A DNA stretch of 64,000 nucleotides, from contig NZ_CP024638.1 of the NCBI RefSeq assembly GCF_009728735.1, forward strand, positions 62,001 to 126,000. Direction: 5' to 3'. Under the pieces are notes generated by a model. It did not search any database. It had not been told where the DNA came from and saw nothing but the letters and a program-made list of their open reading frames with translations. Below are positions 63,426-64,000 of the stretch, one piece after another. Every line of letters starts with the position of its first letter. Positions within the stretch are counted from its first letter, which is position 1. This stretch comes from Pantoea phytobeneficialis (GTDB taxonomy: Bacteria; Pseudomonadota; Gammaproteobacteria; Enterobacterales; Enterobacteriaceae). Both the position numbers and the translations under genes were made by a program.

Positions 63426-64000
63426 TTACTTCTCTTCAGACATCTGCAAAAGTGTTGCCTGGAATGACGCCGTGAACATCGCGCCATGTGGCAGTCCTGG
63501 GAACAGCGAATAGGTTGCTGCAACGCCATTGCTGCGCAGCGTCTCTACTGCCTGACGCAAGGCCCGCAGTCTGTCTGGCGCGGCACTGGCCTGCGGTCTT
63601 TTTTCATCGTCGTCGCCTTCCATTATATCCAGCCTCTTATGACTGAACGCCTCCCCAGATGTAGCGGTGATTTGCGCGAGCATCTCGTTGTTAACACGAT
63701 CCAGCGAGGGGCTGGCCGTGTAATATGAACGGAAGAAATTCGAAGATAACCAGGAATCCAGCACAAATAACCCGCCATACGAATGCCCCCACAGCCCGCG
63801 TTGCGCAGGATTAATCTTCAGATTTTTTTCACTGGCAGGGGCAATCGTCTCTTCGACGAGATGACGAAAAGCGGTGCTGCCCCCGACTGATCGTCCATGC
63901 CGGTCCCACCTGCTGATAAAATGCGTTGGTGTATAATCATACGTTCGGGCTTGTAGATCAAAAGGCAGCGTCGTCTGATAGCCAATAACGACCAATACCG
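63426..64000 (-). CDS. Siderophore esterase, IroE/Fes-like alpha/beta hydrolase (5' end outside window)
   Basis: The visible 191 residues begin VVIGYQTTLPFDLQARTYDYTP, matching IroE-type esterases, followed by the nucleophile elbow GLWGHSYGGLFVLDSW and the catalytic His in FPGLPHGAMFTAS. An internal ATG at 63995 is not the start since the frame is open to the window edge and family members are longer. Such enzymes cut catecholate siderophores (enterobactin/salmochelin type) to free iron, consistent with the iron-uptake genes elsewhere in the window. Confidence 0.82.
   Translation of the reverse strand, partial: VLVVIGYQTTLPFDLQARTYDYTPTHFISRWDRHGRSVGGSTAFRHLVEETIAPASEKNLKINPAQRGLWGHSYGGLFVLDSWLSSNFFRSYYTASPSLDRVNNEMLAQITATSGEAFSHKRLDIMEGDDDEKRPQASAAPDRLRALRQAVETLRSNGVAATYSLFPGLPHGAMFTASFQATLLQMSEEK

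Overview
The window looks like part of a large plasmid from a gamma-proteobacterium of the Enterobacterales, most likely Erwiniaceae (Pantoea/Erwinia). The reasons are FecA/FecI/Cus/Feo proteins very close to the E. coli family members, an EsaR-type LuxR protein, an IncFIB-type replication initiator with iterons, two ParA-type partition cassettes and a MOBP relaxase region. The genus is inferred; no rRNA or tRNA gene is present to confirm it.

Left half (1-37.5 kb), metabolic cargo with few mobile elements: the 3' end of an OmpC-type porin; a small DUF1471-type periplasmic protein; a complete ferric-citrate locus fecIRABCDE in E. coli order with a Fur box and a FecI-type promoter; an AT-rich islet with an unknown 378-residue protein and a frameshifted EsaR-like quorum regulator; a LacI regulator with two perfect operators facing an amino-acid ABC transporter plus FAD oxidoreductase operon; an unknown 422-residue protein; a Tat-exported cupin; a HI1419/HI1420-type toxin-antitoxin pair; a full copper/silver efflux locus cusCFBA/cusRS with a CusR box; an H-NS paralogue; a TraX-like protein; a Ugp-like ABC operon ending in an ADPRM-like metallophosphoesterase; and feoAB with a Fur box. 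A REP-like palindrome (core GCGCGATAAATCGCGCC) lies between genes through this half and is not seen intact afterwards.

Middle (37.8-48.4 kb): a short gene for a eukaryote-type tandem C2H2 zinc-finger protein, directly beside a pile-up of broken insertion sequences (IS903-like, IS481-like, IS256-like). Then comes a mobilisation region (MOBP relaxase, accessory protein, oriT-like palindrome), several small plasmid genes, a 5'-truncated group II intron, and a maintenance cluster (MazEF-like pair, HigA with a dead HigB, and a duplicated small gene).

Right part (49-64 kb): an IncFIB-like origin with iterons on both sides of repA, a ladder of GATC sites with a DnaA box, a ParF/ParG-type cassette with a field of AT-rich palindromes, a BisC-like molybdenum reductase, a decayed gene, a second SopAB-type partition operon, an IS3-family element with odd duplicated ends, a frameshifted phosphoethanolamine-transferase-like gene, and the 3' part of an IroE/Fes-like siderophore esterase.

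Functional themes are iron acquisition (fec, feo, esterase), metal efflux (cus), phosphate-linked import and plasmid maintenance. Several genes are interrupted by single-base indels in homopolymers (luxR, ept-like, IS256 transposase), so either real decay or base-calling error must be considered.
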